Assembly: GCF_046591575.1 (NCBI RefSeq) | Contig: NZ_JBIQWA010000008.1 | Location: 146,761-210,760 of the forward strand | Direction: 5' to 3' | DNA length: 64,000 bases | Origin: Marivita sp046591575 | Lineage (GTDB): Bacteria; Pseudomonadota; Alphaproteobacteria; Rhodobacterales; Rhodobacteraceae | Shown here: in pieces, positions 6,377 to 14,707 of the stretch | How positions within the stretch are numbered: position 1 is the stretch's first letter | Layout: each line of letters opens with the position of its first letter | Position numbers and translations under genes: made by a program | The notes under the pieces: generated by a model | Told to the model about the DNA's origin: nothing | Databases searched by the model: none | The model's input: the letters and a program-made list of their open reading frames with translations, nothing else

Positions 6377-9019
6377 TTAGAACTCGTTGATTTGCCAACC
6401 GATGTCCGGCCCGAAAAGCCGTGCGGCAAAGCGGCCCGGCTCGCGCAGTAAGACCCCAAAGTCACCAATTGCCGCGATTCGACTTTCAAGATCGGGCGCA
6501 GAGCCGATTTCGAGGCGTCTTCCATCCCGTAGTTCGATATAGCGTGTGCCGGTGAAATCGATACCCGCCAGATCAAGCTCAACTTGCGGTACGTTGCGCA
6601 GTAAAAACCCGCCAAAGCGGTTGTTGACCGACATTTCCTGCAGAAAGATCGATTCCTCTATCAGAGTGTCGGCAGTGGGGTGATCGAGCCGTTCGAGGCA
6701 GGCGCGCAGGCGCCGGGGCGAGAGGGCGGCCTCCAGCATCACGCGTTGGTTTGGGCCGTCCAGCTGGGCAAGATCGGCGTTTGCATCGACGCTGAAATAA
6801 TCAAGCCAAAACAGCACCGTCGGGATTTGGGCAGGGGTTATCGGTGCACCGGGCCAGCATGCTTCGGCACTGGACGACTGCACCGCCTGCGCAGGCAGTA
6901 TCGTGCGCCCCTGTGCCAGCGCCTCTTGCTGGTCGCGAACGGTCGAGACCAGCGTTTGCGACAGCGTTGACAGCGCGCGGCGAATGCCCGGACCGGCGGT
7001 CTTTACGGTGACGCTGTCATCGGCCAGCACGAGGTCTGTGGCTTGAATCAACCTCCGGAACGGCGCGTCGAAGGTAGTGACCGAGGCGGGCAGGGGGCGG
7101 GTGAACCGCTCAGAGGTTCCCGTCTGGCTCATACCGGGCTGGCTGGCTCCGAATCCTGAGGTGTTGGGTTTCGGATCGGGTGAAAGCAGTCCGTATGGCG
7201 GCGAGCTTTCAGTGGAAATGTCAGTATCCGGGGGTGGCGTGCCGTTCAGAATTTGCGACAGGTTGCGCAAGAGGGGATCACCCTGAGTGTTTGGTTGGCT
7301 GTCAGCGGCAGGTCCGGCCGGGAATGTTGGCGGTTCAATCTCGCCGGTCTCACGATCCGTCGGGACAAGCGCCGACGCGGCGGCTTCGAGTTCTGCTGCG
7401 GGATTGCCCATCGCAAAGCTGAGGAGTGAGGACCAGACCGGGGAGGCCGCGCCGGTGCCCGGCTGTGTCGTGTCGCGTAGAGCGTCGGGTTGCCCGGTCT
7501 GCGCGACGGTTTCGGATTTCTGCACCTCGCCCAGCACGGACCGCAGGGTTTTCTGCAGGTTTTGCGGCAATTGCTCGAACGCGGCTGCTGCTGCTTGGGG
7601 GTCGGCCTCGGCCAGGTCGAGCAGGGCCAGTACGCGATTGGCGGACAGGGTGCCTGCGGGCAGGCCAAGCCGGTCCAGCATCGCATCCGGATCGGCGTCG
7701 AAGGCGACACGAAACGGGGCGAGCGCGGCGGCGATTGACTCTGGCGCAGGCGCGGGCTGAACAGGAGCGGAGTCTTGCGTGGCAGCGGCCAGCGCCACGG
7801 GTCCGGTTGTCAATGCATCGAGGATGTCGCTTTCGTTTGGGGCGGGGCCAAGGGCGGTGCCCAAATCGGGAGACACCGACTGGCCTGCCGCAATGACGAT
7901 GGGCTGCGGCGCGCCGCGCCCTTCCAGCGCCACGAAAGAGCGCAGCGGCACATCTGCGGCGTAGCGCGAGGCATAGCCGCTTACGAAACCGACCCAATTG
8001 TCGACCTTGGAGGACGGAACCACGCCCGTCGCCTCGGCCAGCCCATCCGTCAGCCGCAGGATCACCGGCCCATCAAGCCGTGCAGCTTCGAGCATGTCTT
8101 GCGCCTCGGCAAGGATGTCGGAGGCACTGCGCACTTCATCGCGCACGGCGGTGACGCCCAGAACCTGGGTAAGGATCGTATCGGCCAGATCGGACACCGC
8201 GCTGTCAGAGAGTTCGTTGCCCGAAAGCGTCACGATGCCACCGGTTGCCACGCGCGATTGCAAATCGAGGCCACGCGCACGGACAAGGCCGCGAATGTCG
8301 TTCTCCATCACCTCGATCACCGAGATATTGGGCGCAACGGCGCTCTCGGTCGCCGACAGCACTTGGCGCACTGCGCGCCGTTGGGCGACATTCTCGACAT
8401 AGCCGCGCACGCTCACGCGGCCATCGTCAGCCACGCTTACCTTGATATCATGTGCAAAGGGCAGATCTTCGAGCGCGCGCGCCACGCGGGCTTCGTCGGA
8501 CAGGCGGGCGGTACCTACAAACTCTGCGATCCGGCTCGACGCGCCTTCGCTGCTGAACAGGGCAGAGCCGATGATAAAAAAAACGACCAGCGCCGCAAGG
8601 CCAATTGGCATAATGAGCTGACGGCGCGATCGACCGGTGCTTTCCGGGGGAGGCGGCGCGTCGCCGCGACCGGCAGCCGTTTCGAGCCGCGACCAGTTTG
8701 CGCCACGCGTGCCGATGGCAAAGCGAGTGGTGCCCGCTGTGATGGTATCGAGCTGGGCAATCTCGTGCCACGCTTCGTTGTCCGGTTCCAGCGACAGACC
8801 CGCCGCCGTCTGTAACGCTCCACTTTCGGCGCGAATTTCGATCCGACCCTCGCCAAGACGGACGCTGCCATGTGCCTCTGCAAGCAGGGCATCGGCAAAA
8901 ACCAGATCGCAGCCGTCGCCTGATCCAAAGCTGTAAGTACCGGGTTCGAGCGCCACTTCGGCTCCGAATTGCGCCCCGCCAAGGATCTTGAGAAGCAATG
9001 TATCGGAAGGCTGCGCCAT
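6377..9019 (-). CDS. sctD: Very large SctD-like T3SS inner-membrane ring protein
   Basis: The protein has 880 residues from ATG 9019; an upstream in-frame start at 9067 would add 16 residues without family support. Residues 5-105 look like the FHA-type cytoplasmic domain of SctD/YscD (TYSFGSGDGCDLVFAD). One membrane span lies at about 135-156. Periplasmic BON-like modules follow (VSVADDGRVSVRGYVEN and GIVTLSGNELSDSAVSDLAD). SctD proteins are usually about 400 residues. Here a Pro/Ala/Gln-rich linker (about 400-640) and an extra C-terminal domain (about 650-880) are added. Family knowledge places SctD in the ring that binds the secretin SctC, whose candidate gene is divergent at 9317. Confidence 0.68.
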   Translation of the reverse strand: MAQPSDTLLLKILGGAQFGAEVALEPGTYSFGSGDGCDLVFADALLAEAHGSVRLGEGRIEIRAESGALQTAAGLSLEPDNEAWHEIAQLDTITAGTTRFAIGTRGANWSRLETAAGRGDAPPPPESTGRSRRQLIMPIGLAALVVFFIIGSALFSSEGASSRIAEFVGTARLSDEARVARALEDLPFAHDIKVSVADDGRVSVRGYVENVAQRRAVRQVLSATESAVAPNISVIEVMENDIRGLVRARGLDLQSRVATGGIVTLSGNELSDSAVSDLADTILTQVLGVTAVRDEVRSASDILAEAQDMLEAARLDGPVILRLTDGLAEATGVVPSSKVDNWVGFVSGYASRYAADVPLRSFVALEGRGAPQPIVIAAGQSVSPDLGTALGPAPNESDILDALTTGPVALAAATQDSAPVQPAPAPESIAAALAPFRVAFDADPDAMLDRLGLPAGTLSANRVLALLDLAEADPQAAAAAFEQLPQNLQKTLRSVLGEVQKSETVAQTGQPDALRDTTQPGTGAASPVWSSLLSFAMGNPAAELEAAASALVPTDRETGEIEPPTFPAGPAADSQPNTQGDPLLRNLSQILNGTPPPDTDISTESSPPYGLLSPDPKPNTSGFGASQPGMSQTGTSERFTRPLPASVTTFDAPFRRLIQATDLVLADDSVTVKTAGPGIRRALSTLSQTLVSTVRDQQEALAQGRTILPAQAVQSSSAEACWPGAPITPAQIPTVLFWLDYFSVDANADLAQLDGPNQRVMLEAALSPRRLRACLERLDHPTADTLIEESIFLQEMSVNNRFGGFLLRNVPQVELDLAGIDFTGTRYIELRDGRRLEIGSAPDLESRIAAIGDFGVLLREPGRFAARLFGPDIGWQINEF

Positions 9020-9316
9020 GAATGGTCCTGTATCTGGTTCGGAACAGAGACGCGCCACCGGTCGCAATTGCGGTGAAAGAAAGCTGCGCCTCGATAAAGC
9101 GGTGCTGCACCAAAGCCCCGACGGTTTTTAGCCCTTGTTATCCACACCGGTCGCGTTGGGGTGAGACAAAGAACACACCACCTCCCGGGTCGCGAGCATT
9201 ATTCTTACGCGAAGCGGGTCGGCGTGCTTTCCCGTAAGGGTGCTGCCAAATCGCCATGACACGCAATCGAAACAGGCAAGAGCGGGCAACAGATCCGCGC
9301 GGGGGAACAGATCATC
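9020..9316. promoter_or_regulatory. Divergent intergenic region between sctD-like and secretin genes
   Basis: These 297 bp separate two divergent T3SS genes and should carry promoters for both. No gene of convincing quality is present. GGGGGA at 9301-9306 is the probable ribosome site of the secretin GTG at 9317. A single TTATCCACA (9138-9146) matches a DnaA box by sequence only. I could not pick out a clear -35/-10 pair on either strand. Confidence 0.4.
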
Positions 9317-11644
9317 GTGCAACGGCCCAATCTGGGCGGGGTGGCTTTGCCTCGTCGAAAGCTGCTACTGCGATCCGTCATGGGCGTCATGGCTGCGCTT
9401 CTTTTCGCCGTGCTGTCGGGATGCGCCGCCGGTGATGGCAAGGCGCACGGAGCTGGCGATGCCCCGCCGCCCCTTGTTGTTGCCACTGATCCGGTCACTG
9501 GTCAGGAAATCATTACCACGTCCAAAGAAGCCTATGGCGACCCCGGGTTCTTTTCCGAAGCGTTCCAGCGCGAAACGGTGTTCAGCGGCAATACCAGCGC
9601 GCGGCTGACCAATACCGCCGATGCGGGTCAGACCGGTTTTGTAGATACCGGCGACATCAATGCAGGCCCGGATGTTGCGCGTGGGCCTGACGGCAACTTT
9701 TTCTCTGAGATCAACCAGGCCAGCCCGATTATCCGCCCGCTTGAATCGGCGCGCATCCAAGGAGCTGCGTGGCAGCCGCGCTATGCCAGCACGCCGTCGG
9801 TAACGTTGAACTATGACGGTGAAGAGCTGACACAGGTGATCCAGAACATCCTTGGCGGCATCCTCGGGCAGAATTTCATCATCGGGGAATCGGTGCAGGG
9901 GCGGGTTACCTTTAAGTCGAACACCCGCTTCACGCGCGCGCAGCTGGTGCAGGTGCTGGCTGATATCCTGGCCCGAAACGGCTATGCGATGCAGTATCTT
10001 AACGGTGTCTACCAGGTCGGCCTGCCGGAAGAGCTTGAACGCCTCGCGCAAACGCGTTCGCGGTCGGGGCTGGGGGGGGACGAATTGACCACCATTCCCA
10101 TCGAACGCGGCGATCCGGAGGCAATCGCGTCGCTTTTGACGGCGCTTGCTCCGCCCTCGGTGCAGGTTGCCAGCGTTCCCGACACCAACAAGATTGTGCT
10201 GCGCGGCGATTCCACGCAATTCGCGTCGGTCGAAGATCTGGTGCGCACGTTGATCGATACGGGCGTCGCCCGGCAAGAGGTCGCGATCCTGCCGCTGCGC
10301 CAGAACGATCCGACGGTCGTCGCCGAGGAACTCAATGCGCTTTATGCCGACCGGGGCATTTCCGGCGTCACGATCATCCCGCTCAGCACGCGGCAGGGTC
10401 TTTTGGTTGCAGCCAATACCGATGCCGCACTGGATGAGGTCCGGCGTCTTGCCAGGGGGCTTGACGTGGATCGCCGCGACTCTGTGTCTTTGCGGGTGAT
10501 CCAGTTGACCCATGGGCGCGCGACAGAGGTCGCTGAACAAATCGCCTCGGTCTTTGGCGCGGGTATTACCAGCCCCCGGGACACGACCGAGGCGGCCAAC
10601 GAGTCTGCTATCCTGGCCGTTGCAGCCGAACGCGGTTCCAGCAGCGCTGCCGAAGCGACGGGCATTCGCGCGCCATCGACCTTTCGCGGTCAGGATGATG
10701 CGCCTGCCGCCGCACCGGCGGCCACTCAGTCACGCGCAGCAGGTGATCCAACCTTGCCGTCGGGCGAGGGCCTGTCCGTCGTGGCCGATCCGCGCAACAA
10801 TGCTGTGCTGATCCGCTCCACCTACAAGGAGTTTCAGCGCATCCGGAAGGTCGTTAAAGCGCTGGACATTCCGCTGGCGCAGGTGGTGATCGAGGCGACC
10901 ATCGTGGAGGTCGATATCTCGGACGAGCTATCCTACGGCGTGCAGACCTTCCTTGATGGCGCGGGCTTTAGCATCCGCTCCTCGCGCGGCGGCACCAGCG
11001 CCAGCGATCCGGGCGGGCAGGGGCTTGCCGCGATCATCCGCGACACGACGGGCGGCGGCACAGACATTCAGGCGGTGATTACCGCGTTGCAATCGGTGAC
11101 GAATGTACGGGTGATTTCATCGCCTTACGTCACCGTTGTCGATGGCGCGACCTCGCGGTTGTCGGTGGGCGATCAGATCCCCTTCGTCACCGCATCGCAA
11201 TCGTCAAGCTCGGATGGCAATGTCGTCGTCACCCAAGAGATCGAGACGGTGGATGTGGGCGTGATCCTCGATGTGACGCCGACGATCCGGCCCGACAACT
11301 CGGTGCTGCTCGACATCGCGCAGACGGTCAGCGCGGCGCGGCGCGAGAATACGGCGGCGGGGGAAAACCCGGTCATTTCTCAGCGCAGCGTCAATTCGCA
11401 GGTCAACGTGGATTCGGGCTTTACCGTGCTTCTGGGCGGGCTGATCAGCGAACGCACCGACACCAGCGAAGGTGGCGTGCCGGTGCTGCGCAAGGTGCCG
11501 CTTCTGGGCGGGCTTTTCAATCAGAAGTCGAACCTGCAATCACGCTCGGAATTGCTCATTATGATCACCCCGCGCGTGGTGCGCAATTCACATGGGCTAA
11601 GCGGGCTGACGGAACAGATCCGCTGGGCCACCTCGACAGATTGA
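9317..11644 (+). CDS. sctC: GspD-like lipoprotein secretin, probable T3SS outer-membrane ring SctC
   Basis: The protein has 775 residues from GTG 9317. A basic N-terminus, a hydrophobic stretch and a lipobox (LSGC, Cys36) predict a lipoprotein. N-domains follow: an N0-like TLNYDGEELTQVIQNILGG, then repeated N1/N2-type modules (IPIERGDPEAIASLLTALAP and LPLRQNDPTVVAEELNALYA). The C-terminal secretin domain includes QVVIEATIVEVDISDELSYG, VISSPYVTVVDG and VPVLRKVPLLGGLFNQKS, ending in LLIMITPRVV. These motifs are closest to type II GspD secretins as I remember them. The only other secretion genes here are T3SS genes, so it probably serves as SctC. A G8 run lies inside the gene at 10072-10079. Confidence 0.82.
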   Translation: MQRPNLGGVALPRRKLLLRSVMGVMAALLFAVLSGCAAGDGKAHGAGDAPPPLVVATDPVTGQEIITTSKEAYGDPGFFSEAFQRETVFSGNTSARLTNTADAGQTGFVDTGDINAGPDVARGPDGNFFSEINQASPIIRPLESARIQGAAWQPRYASTPSVTLNYDGEELTQVIQNILGGILGQNFIIGESVQGRVTFKSNTRFTRAQLVQVLADILARNGYAMQYLNGVYQVGLPEELERLAQTRSRSGLGGDELTTIPIERGDPEAIASLLTALAPPSVQVASVPDTNKIVLRGDSTQFASVEDLVRTLIDTGVARQEVAILPLRQNDPTVVAEELNALYADRGISGVTIIPLSTRQGLLVAANTDAALDEVRRLARGLDVDRRDSVSLRVIQLTHGRATEVAEQIASVFGAGITSPRDTTEAANESAILAVAAERGSSSAAEATGIRAPSTFRGQDDAPAAAPAATQSRAAGDPTLPSGEGLSVVADPRNNAVLIRSTYKEFQRIRKVVKALDIPLAQVVIEATIVEVDISDELSYGVQTFLDGAGFSIRSSRGGTSASDPGGQGLAAIIRDTTGGGTDIQAVITALQSVTNVRVISSPYVTVVDGATSRLSVGDQIPFVTASQSSSSDGNVVVTQEIETVDVGVILDVTPTIRPDNSVLLDIAQTVSAARRENTAAGENPVISQRSVNSQVNVDSGFTVLLGGLISERTDTSEGGVPVLRKVPLLGGLFNQKSNLQSRSELLIMITPRVVRNSHGLSGLTEQIRWATSTD

Positions 11645-11723
11645 CGGCTTGTGCCGTTTGGCACGCCAAGCCTGGCATAGTTTGCGTAAAGATCGCGTAA
11701 ACCGCATTGCTGACGGAGGCATC

Positions 11724-11975
11724 GTGACACCGGTTTCAAACCAGACCGAAAACACACCGCTGGGTTTCTCCGCGCTGGAAGAGGCGCTGCTTGGCGAGGA
11801 TGCTGCGCGCATTCTGGCCGATACGCTGACCTGGGTCGCGCAGACGCGTCAGGCCGTGCGGGGCCGTATCGACGCTGGGGTCAGCCCGGAGGATCACGCC
11901 GCTGGCACCGCGCTTCTTGGCGCGCTTGATGCGGCAGACACCATTTTGAAGACACCCCCAGTCAACAAGGATTAA
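11724..11975 (+). CDS. SctE (YscE)-like co-chaperone candidate
   Basis: The protein has 83 residues from GTG 11724, chosen because GGAGG sits at about 11715-11719; reading further upstream gives an unrelated basic stretch. The protein is small and helical (LGFSALEEALLGEDAARILA, then DTLTWVAQTRQAVRGRIDAG). In Yersinia-type systems YscE and YscG form a heterodimer that keeps the needle protein YscF unpolymerised in the cytoplasm. Size and position (small protein, then needle, then TPR protein) match the yscE-yscF-yscG order. Sequence identity to YscE cannot be judged by eye, so the assignment is mainly positional. The gap to sctF is 4 nt. Confidence 0.48.
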   Translation: MTPVSNQTENTPLGFSALEEALLGEDAARILADTLTWVAQTRQAVRGRIDAGVSPEDHAAGTALLGALDAADTILKTPPVNKD

Positions 11976-11979
11976 TGCT

Positions 11980-12291
11980 ATGTCAACTGAAGGCTATATG
12001 GCCATTACCGGCAATTCCCGAACGTCCACCCCCGCTGTTTCCACAAACGCGAATTTTAGCGAACGCGACGGGTTCGACCTGATCTGGCGACAGGAATACC
12101 TGCAGACCCAGATCGCCAATATCGAGGAAGACATCCGCCTGATCGAACAGAACGCCAACCTGTCGGATACCGAAAAGATGTATTCCATGCAGATGGCGAT
12201 GAACACCTGGTCGGCGGTGACCAACTTGCGCACCAACATCATGAAATCGGTGTCGGACACGTTGAAAACCATCGTCCGTAACGTCGCATAA
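11980..12291 (+). CDS. sctF: T3SS needle protein SctF (YscF/EscF-like)
   Basis: The protein has 103 residues, small, with no signal peptide and no membrane span. The first 35 residues are S/T/N-rich and probably disordered. Two helices follow, of the hairpin type typical of needle subunits: LIWRQEYLQTQIANIEEDIR and, after a short turn (NANLSDTEKMYSMQ), MAMNTWSAVTNLRTNIMK. A polar C-terminal helix ends in TLKTIVRNVA. Needle subunits polymerise into the extracellular channel after export. The gene lies between YscE-like and YscG-like genes with tight spacing. The long N-terminal tail makes it longer than classical needle subunits (about 80-87 residues). Confidence 0.65.
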   Translation: MSTEGYMAITGNSRTSTPAVSTNANFSERDGFDLIWRQEYLQTQIANIEEDIRLIEQNANLSDTEKMYSMQMAMNTWSAVTNLRTNIMKSVSDTLKTIVRNVA

Positions 12292-12306
12292 CACAAAGGC
12301 GGCGCA

Positions 12307-12774
12307 ATGAGCATGGACGGACCATCCGATGCGCTTGCGTCGCTTTCGCCGGACCCCGAACGGGGAGTGGCACTGCCCAGGGCCTCCACCCTGACCCAAC
12401 GAGAGCGTGATTATTTCATGCTTTCTATCCTCGTGCGCGTCCAGCATTTGCGTTTCAAAGAAGCGCAGGTGCTGGTCGACGCGCTCGCCGAGATGGGCGA
12501 AGATGGCCCCGATACGGAATTTGCCCAAGCGGTGATTGCCTATCGCCAAGGCGATTTCGACACGGTTCAATCCGCGCTATCGCGTCTGGACCGGATTGAT
12601 CCGGCGGATGTGACAGCGACCGAGCGTGGCGAAGATCGGGCGCGCATCCGTTCGTTCATGAAGGCCAAGGCGTGTTTCGCTTTAACCGGTGCGCTGGATG
12701 ACGAGGCGCGGGCCAGTCTTGATTACTACATGCGTCGGCGGCCCGGAAAAAACGCGGACGGAGCAACGCAATGA
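12307..12774 (+). CDS. TPR-like needle chaperone, SctG (YscG)-like
   Basis: The protein has 155 residues; ATG 12313 is an alternative start. Helical repeats are visible: YFMLSILVRVQHLRFKEAQV, LVDALAEMGEDGPDTEFAQA, VIAYRQGDFDTVQSALSRLD and a C-terminal helix with DDEARASLDYYM. YscG-type proteins are about 115 residues of TPR-like helices that cradle the needle subunit together with YscE. Position directly after the needle gene supports this role. The gene overlaps the next coding region by 4 nt (ATGA), so translation is probably coupled. Confidence 0.55.
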   Translation: MSMDGPSDALASLSPDPERGVALPRASTLTQRERDYFMLSILVRVQHLRFKEAQVLVDALAEMGEDGPDTEFAQAVIAYRQGDFDTVQSALSRLDRIDPADVTATERGEDRARIRSFMKAKACFALTGALDDEARASLDYYMRRRPGKNADGATQ

Positions 12775-13518
12775 AGCAGACGGTGCTCTTGTGGCTGCTG
12801 CTCGCAACTGTCCCGATGCCGGCGCTGGCGGACGGGCTTTCTGATCCGATTGTGACCCCGGCCCCATCTCCGAGTCCGCCAACTGATGCCTGCCTGGTGC
12901 GCAAATGGGTGCCGCCGGTCACCCGGCGTGTCACCGAAACGGTGACGCGCCTATCCCGGCACAGTGAGCGAATATGTCCCGCCAATCACGCAGTCGCGCA
13001 TTCGCCGCGTTCTCGTGCGCCCGGAGCGTGTGGAGTGGCGTGTGATCCCGGCACGGTTCGAGACACGGCGCGTGCGCGTTGTCGTCCAACCCGCGCGCAA
13101 AGTGGTGGAGAACATTCCAGCCTTAATCGAGGCGCGACCCGTTCAGGTGCTGGTTCGCCCCGCGCGCAATTATTACCGAATTGAGGTCCGCAACGGTCAG
13201 GAAGAACGTGTGCTGTGCCAGGAGGAGGCGGTTTATCGCACGGAAACCCGCCGCGTTGTGGTGCAGCCGGCGCAGCAGATCGAAAGGGTCGAACCCGCCG
13301 TCACCCGTATTGAAACACGCAAGGTTCAGATCGCCCCCGAACGGAGGGTACGCCAGGTCATCCCGGCGCTTTACAAGGACGTGGTTGACCGTGTGACAGT
13401 TCAAGACGGGCGAGTCCTTCATCGCCAGCGTCCCGGCCACACAGAGCAAGTCACCCGCGAGGTGGTCGTGACGCCCGGGCGGTATGTCTGGGTGAAACGC
13501 GATGGCGGATGCCGCTGA
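12771..13518 (+). pseudogene. Secreted repeat-rich protein gene with an internal frameshift
   Basis: The first part opens at ATG 12771 with a clear signal peptide (ending PMPALA) and a mature start rich in S and P. It reads to about residue 58 (RRVTETVTR), then runs into nonsense. The continuation lies in another frame from about 12946 to the stop at 13518 (AYPGTVSEYVPPITQSRI onward). Removing one base near 12948-12951 gives a single 248-residue protein. The joined product is built of loose repeats of about 20 residues with V, R, P and E, such as RVEWRVIPARFETRRV, VRVVVQPARKVVENIPALIE and ARPVQVLVRPARNYYRIEV. Function is unknown; it follows the needle genes directly. The shift may be a real mutation, a programmed site or a sequence error. 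Confidence 0.65.
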
Positions 13519-13615
13519 TCGGACGACCCGCAACCCGGCATTTTGACGGTGTGTTGCCTGCATAGGGCGAGTTGGCTGGGTTTTGAATTTTCAAGATTAC
13601 TCAATCCGCGCCACT

Positions 13616-14524
13616 TCATCCGTGTCCGTAGCGTTTCGCATCGTGATGTTTATGATCAGAACGCTCGAATTCCAGCGTGGAGTGGGTGATGCCGAAATGC
13701 TCCTCAAGACGGGCCTTGATCGCGATCTTTATGTCCTCAATGTCAGTCCAACGTTCCTGATGGACAACGATATGGGCGTCGAGCGCAGCCGCATGTTCTT
13801 CCATCTGCCAGAAATGCGCATGATGAACCTCGCTCACGCCATTCACCTTTTCAACGGCGGCGATCACCGCCTCGGTGTCGATCCCCGGCGGGCTTCCAAG
13901 CATCAGAATGCGGATCGGGCCACCGATCTCGGTCAAGGCCAGCCACAAAATATAGACTGCGATCCCTATGGTGATTGCGGGATCAATCCAGTGCAGATCG
14001 TAAAGCAATATTAGGGTTCCCCCGATGATGACCGCCACAGAGGCCAGCGCGTCTGACAGATTGTGTAAAAAGAGCGCGCGGATGTTGATGCTGTCTTTCT
14101 GCATCGACCAGGTCAGCGCAGCAGTCAAAGCATCGACAAACAAAGCAATGCAGCCCAGGATCACAACAGTCCATCCGGCAACTTCTGGCGGGTCGATCCA
14201 GCGCATCGCACCTTCGTAGATCAGATAAAACCCGATCAGGATCAGCGATGTGTAGTTGATGAGCGCAGCCACGATCTCGACGCGTCCATAACCGAATGTC
14301 ATTTTTTCATCGGCAGAGCGCCGGGCGATTTTGCGCGCGCCATAGGCAATCACCAATGACGCCATGTCCGAAAAATTGTGAATCGCATCAGCGATAAGCG
14401 CAAGACTGCCTGACAGGATGCCGCCGATGATTTGAGCAACAGTCAGTAACCCGTTGGCCCAGATGGCGATAGCGACGCGTTTGTCTCCTGAGTTTGGGTC
14501 GATATGACCATGATCATGGGGCAC
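13616..14524 (-). CDS. Cation diffusion facilitator, CzcD/ZitB-type metal exporter
   Basis: The protein has 302 residues. The start MPHDHGHIDPN is His/Asp-rich, as is common in zinc-type CDF proteins. About six membrane spans follow. The metal-site motifs HNFSD (in the second span) and HNLSD (in the fifth) are present, as is the charged turn SADEKMTFGYGRVE between spans. The C-terminal cytoplasmic ferredoxin-like domain has VHHAHFWQMEEHAAALDAHI. The family exports Zn2+, Co2+ or Cd2+ from cytoplasm to periplasm by proton exchange. It has its own leftward unit, convergent with the frameshifted gene at 12771. The metal cannot be decided from the sequence alone. Confidence 0.9.
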   Translation of the reverse strand: MPHDHGHIDPNSGDKRVAIAIWANGLLTVAQIIGGILSGSLALIADAIHNFSDMASLVIAYGARKIARRSADEKMTFGYGRVEIVAALINYTSLILIGFYLIYEGAMRWIDPPEVAGWTVVILGCIALFVDALTAALTWSMQKDSINIRALFLHNLSDALASVAVIIGGTLILLYDLHWIDPAITIGIAVYILWLALTEIGGPIRILMLGSPPGIDTEAVIAAVEKVNGVSEVHHAHFWQMEEHAAALDAHIVVHQERWTDIEDIKIAIKARLEEHFGITHSTLEFERSDHKHHDAKRYGHG

Positions 14525-14707
14525 GCGGTTTCTCCTGTTCGCGACACGCGGTTGGGTCTTCAGCGCCGTGCATAGGCCAAAGCGATGCCTGCGGTCTGTG
14601 AATATGCAAACCGTTATTCCAGTTCAAAACTGCACTCCCATTAACCTGTGTCAAATCCAGACGGTCATCGAGAGCTTAGAACCAGATGAGGTTAGCGGAG
14701 TGACGAC

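Noticed and set aside
9138..9146. DnaA box TTATCCACA
   Set aside because: It is a single site without clustered boxes, an AT-rich unwinding element or replication genes nearby, so it is no evidence for an origin.
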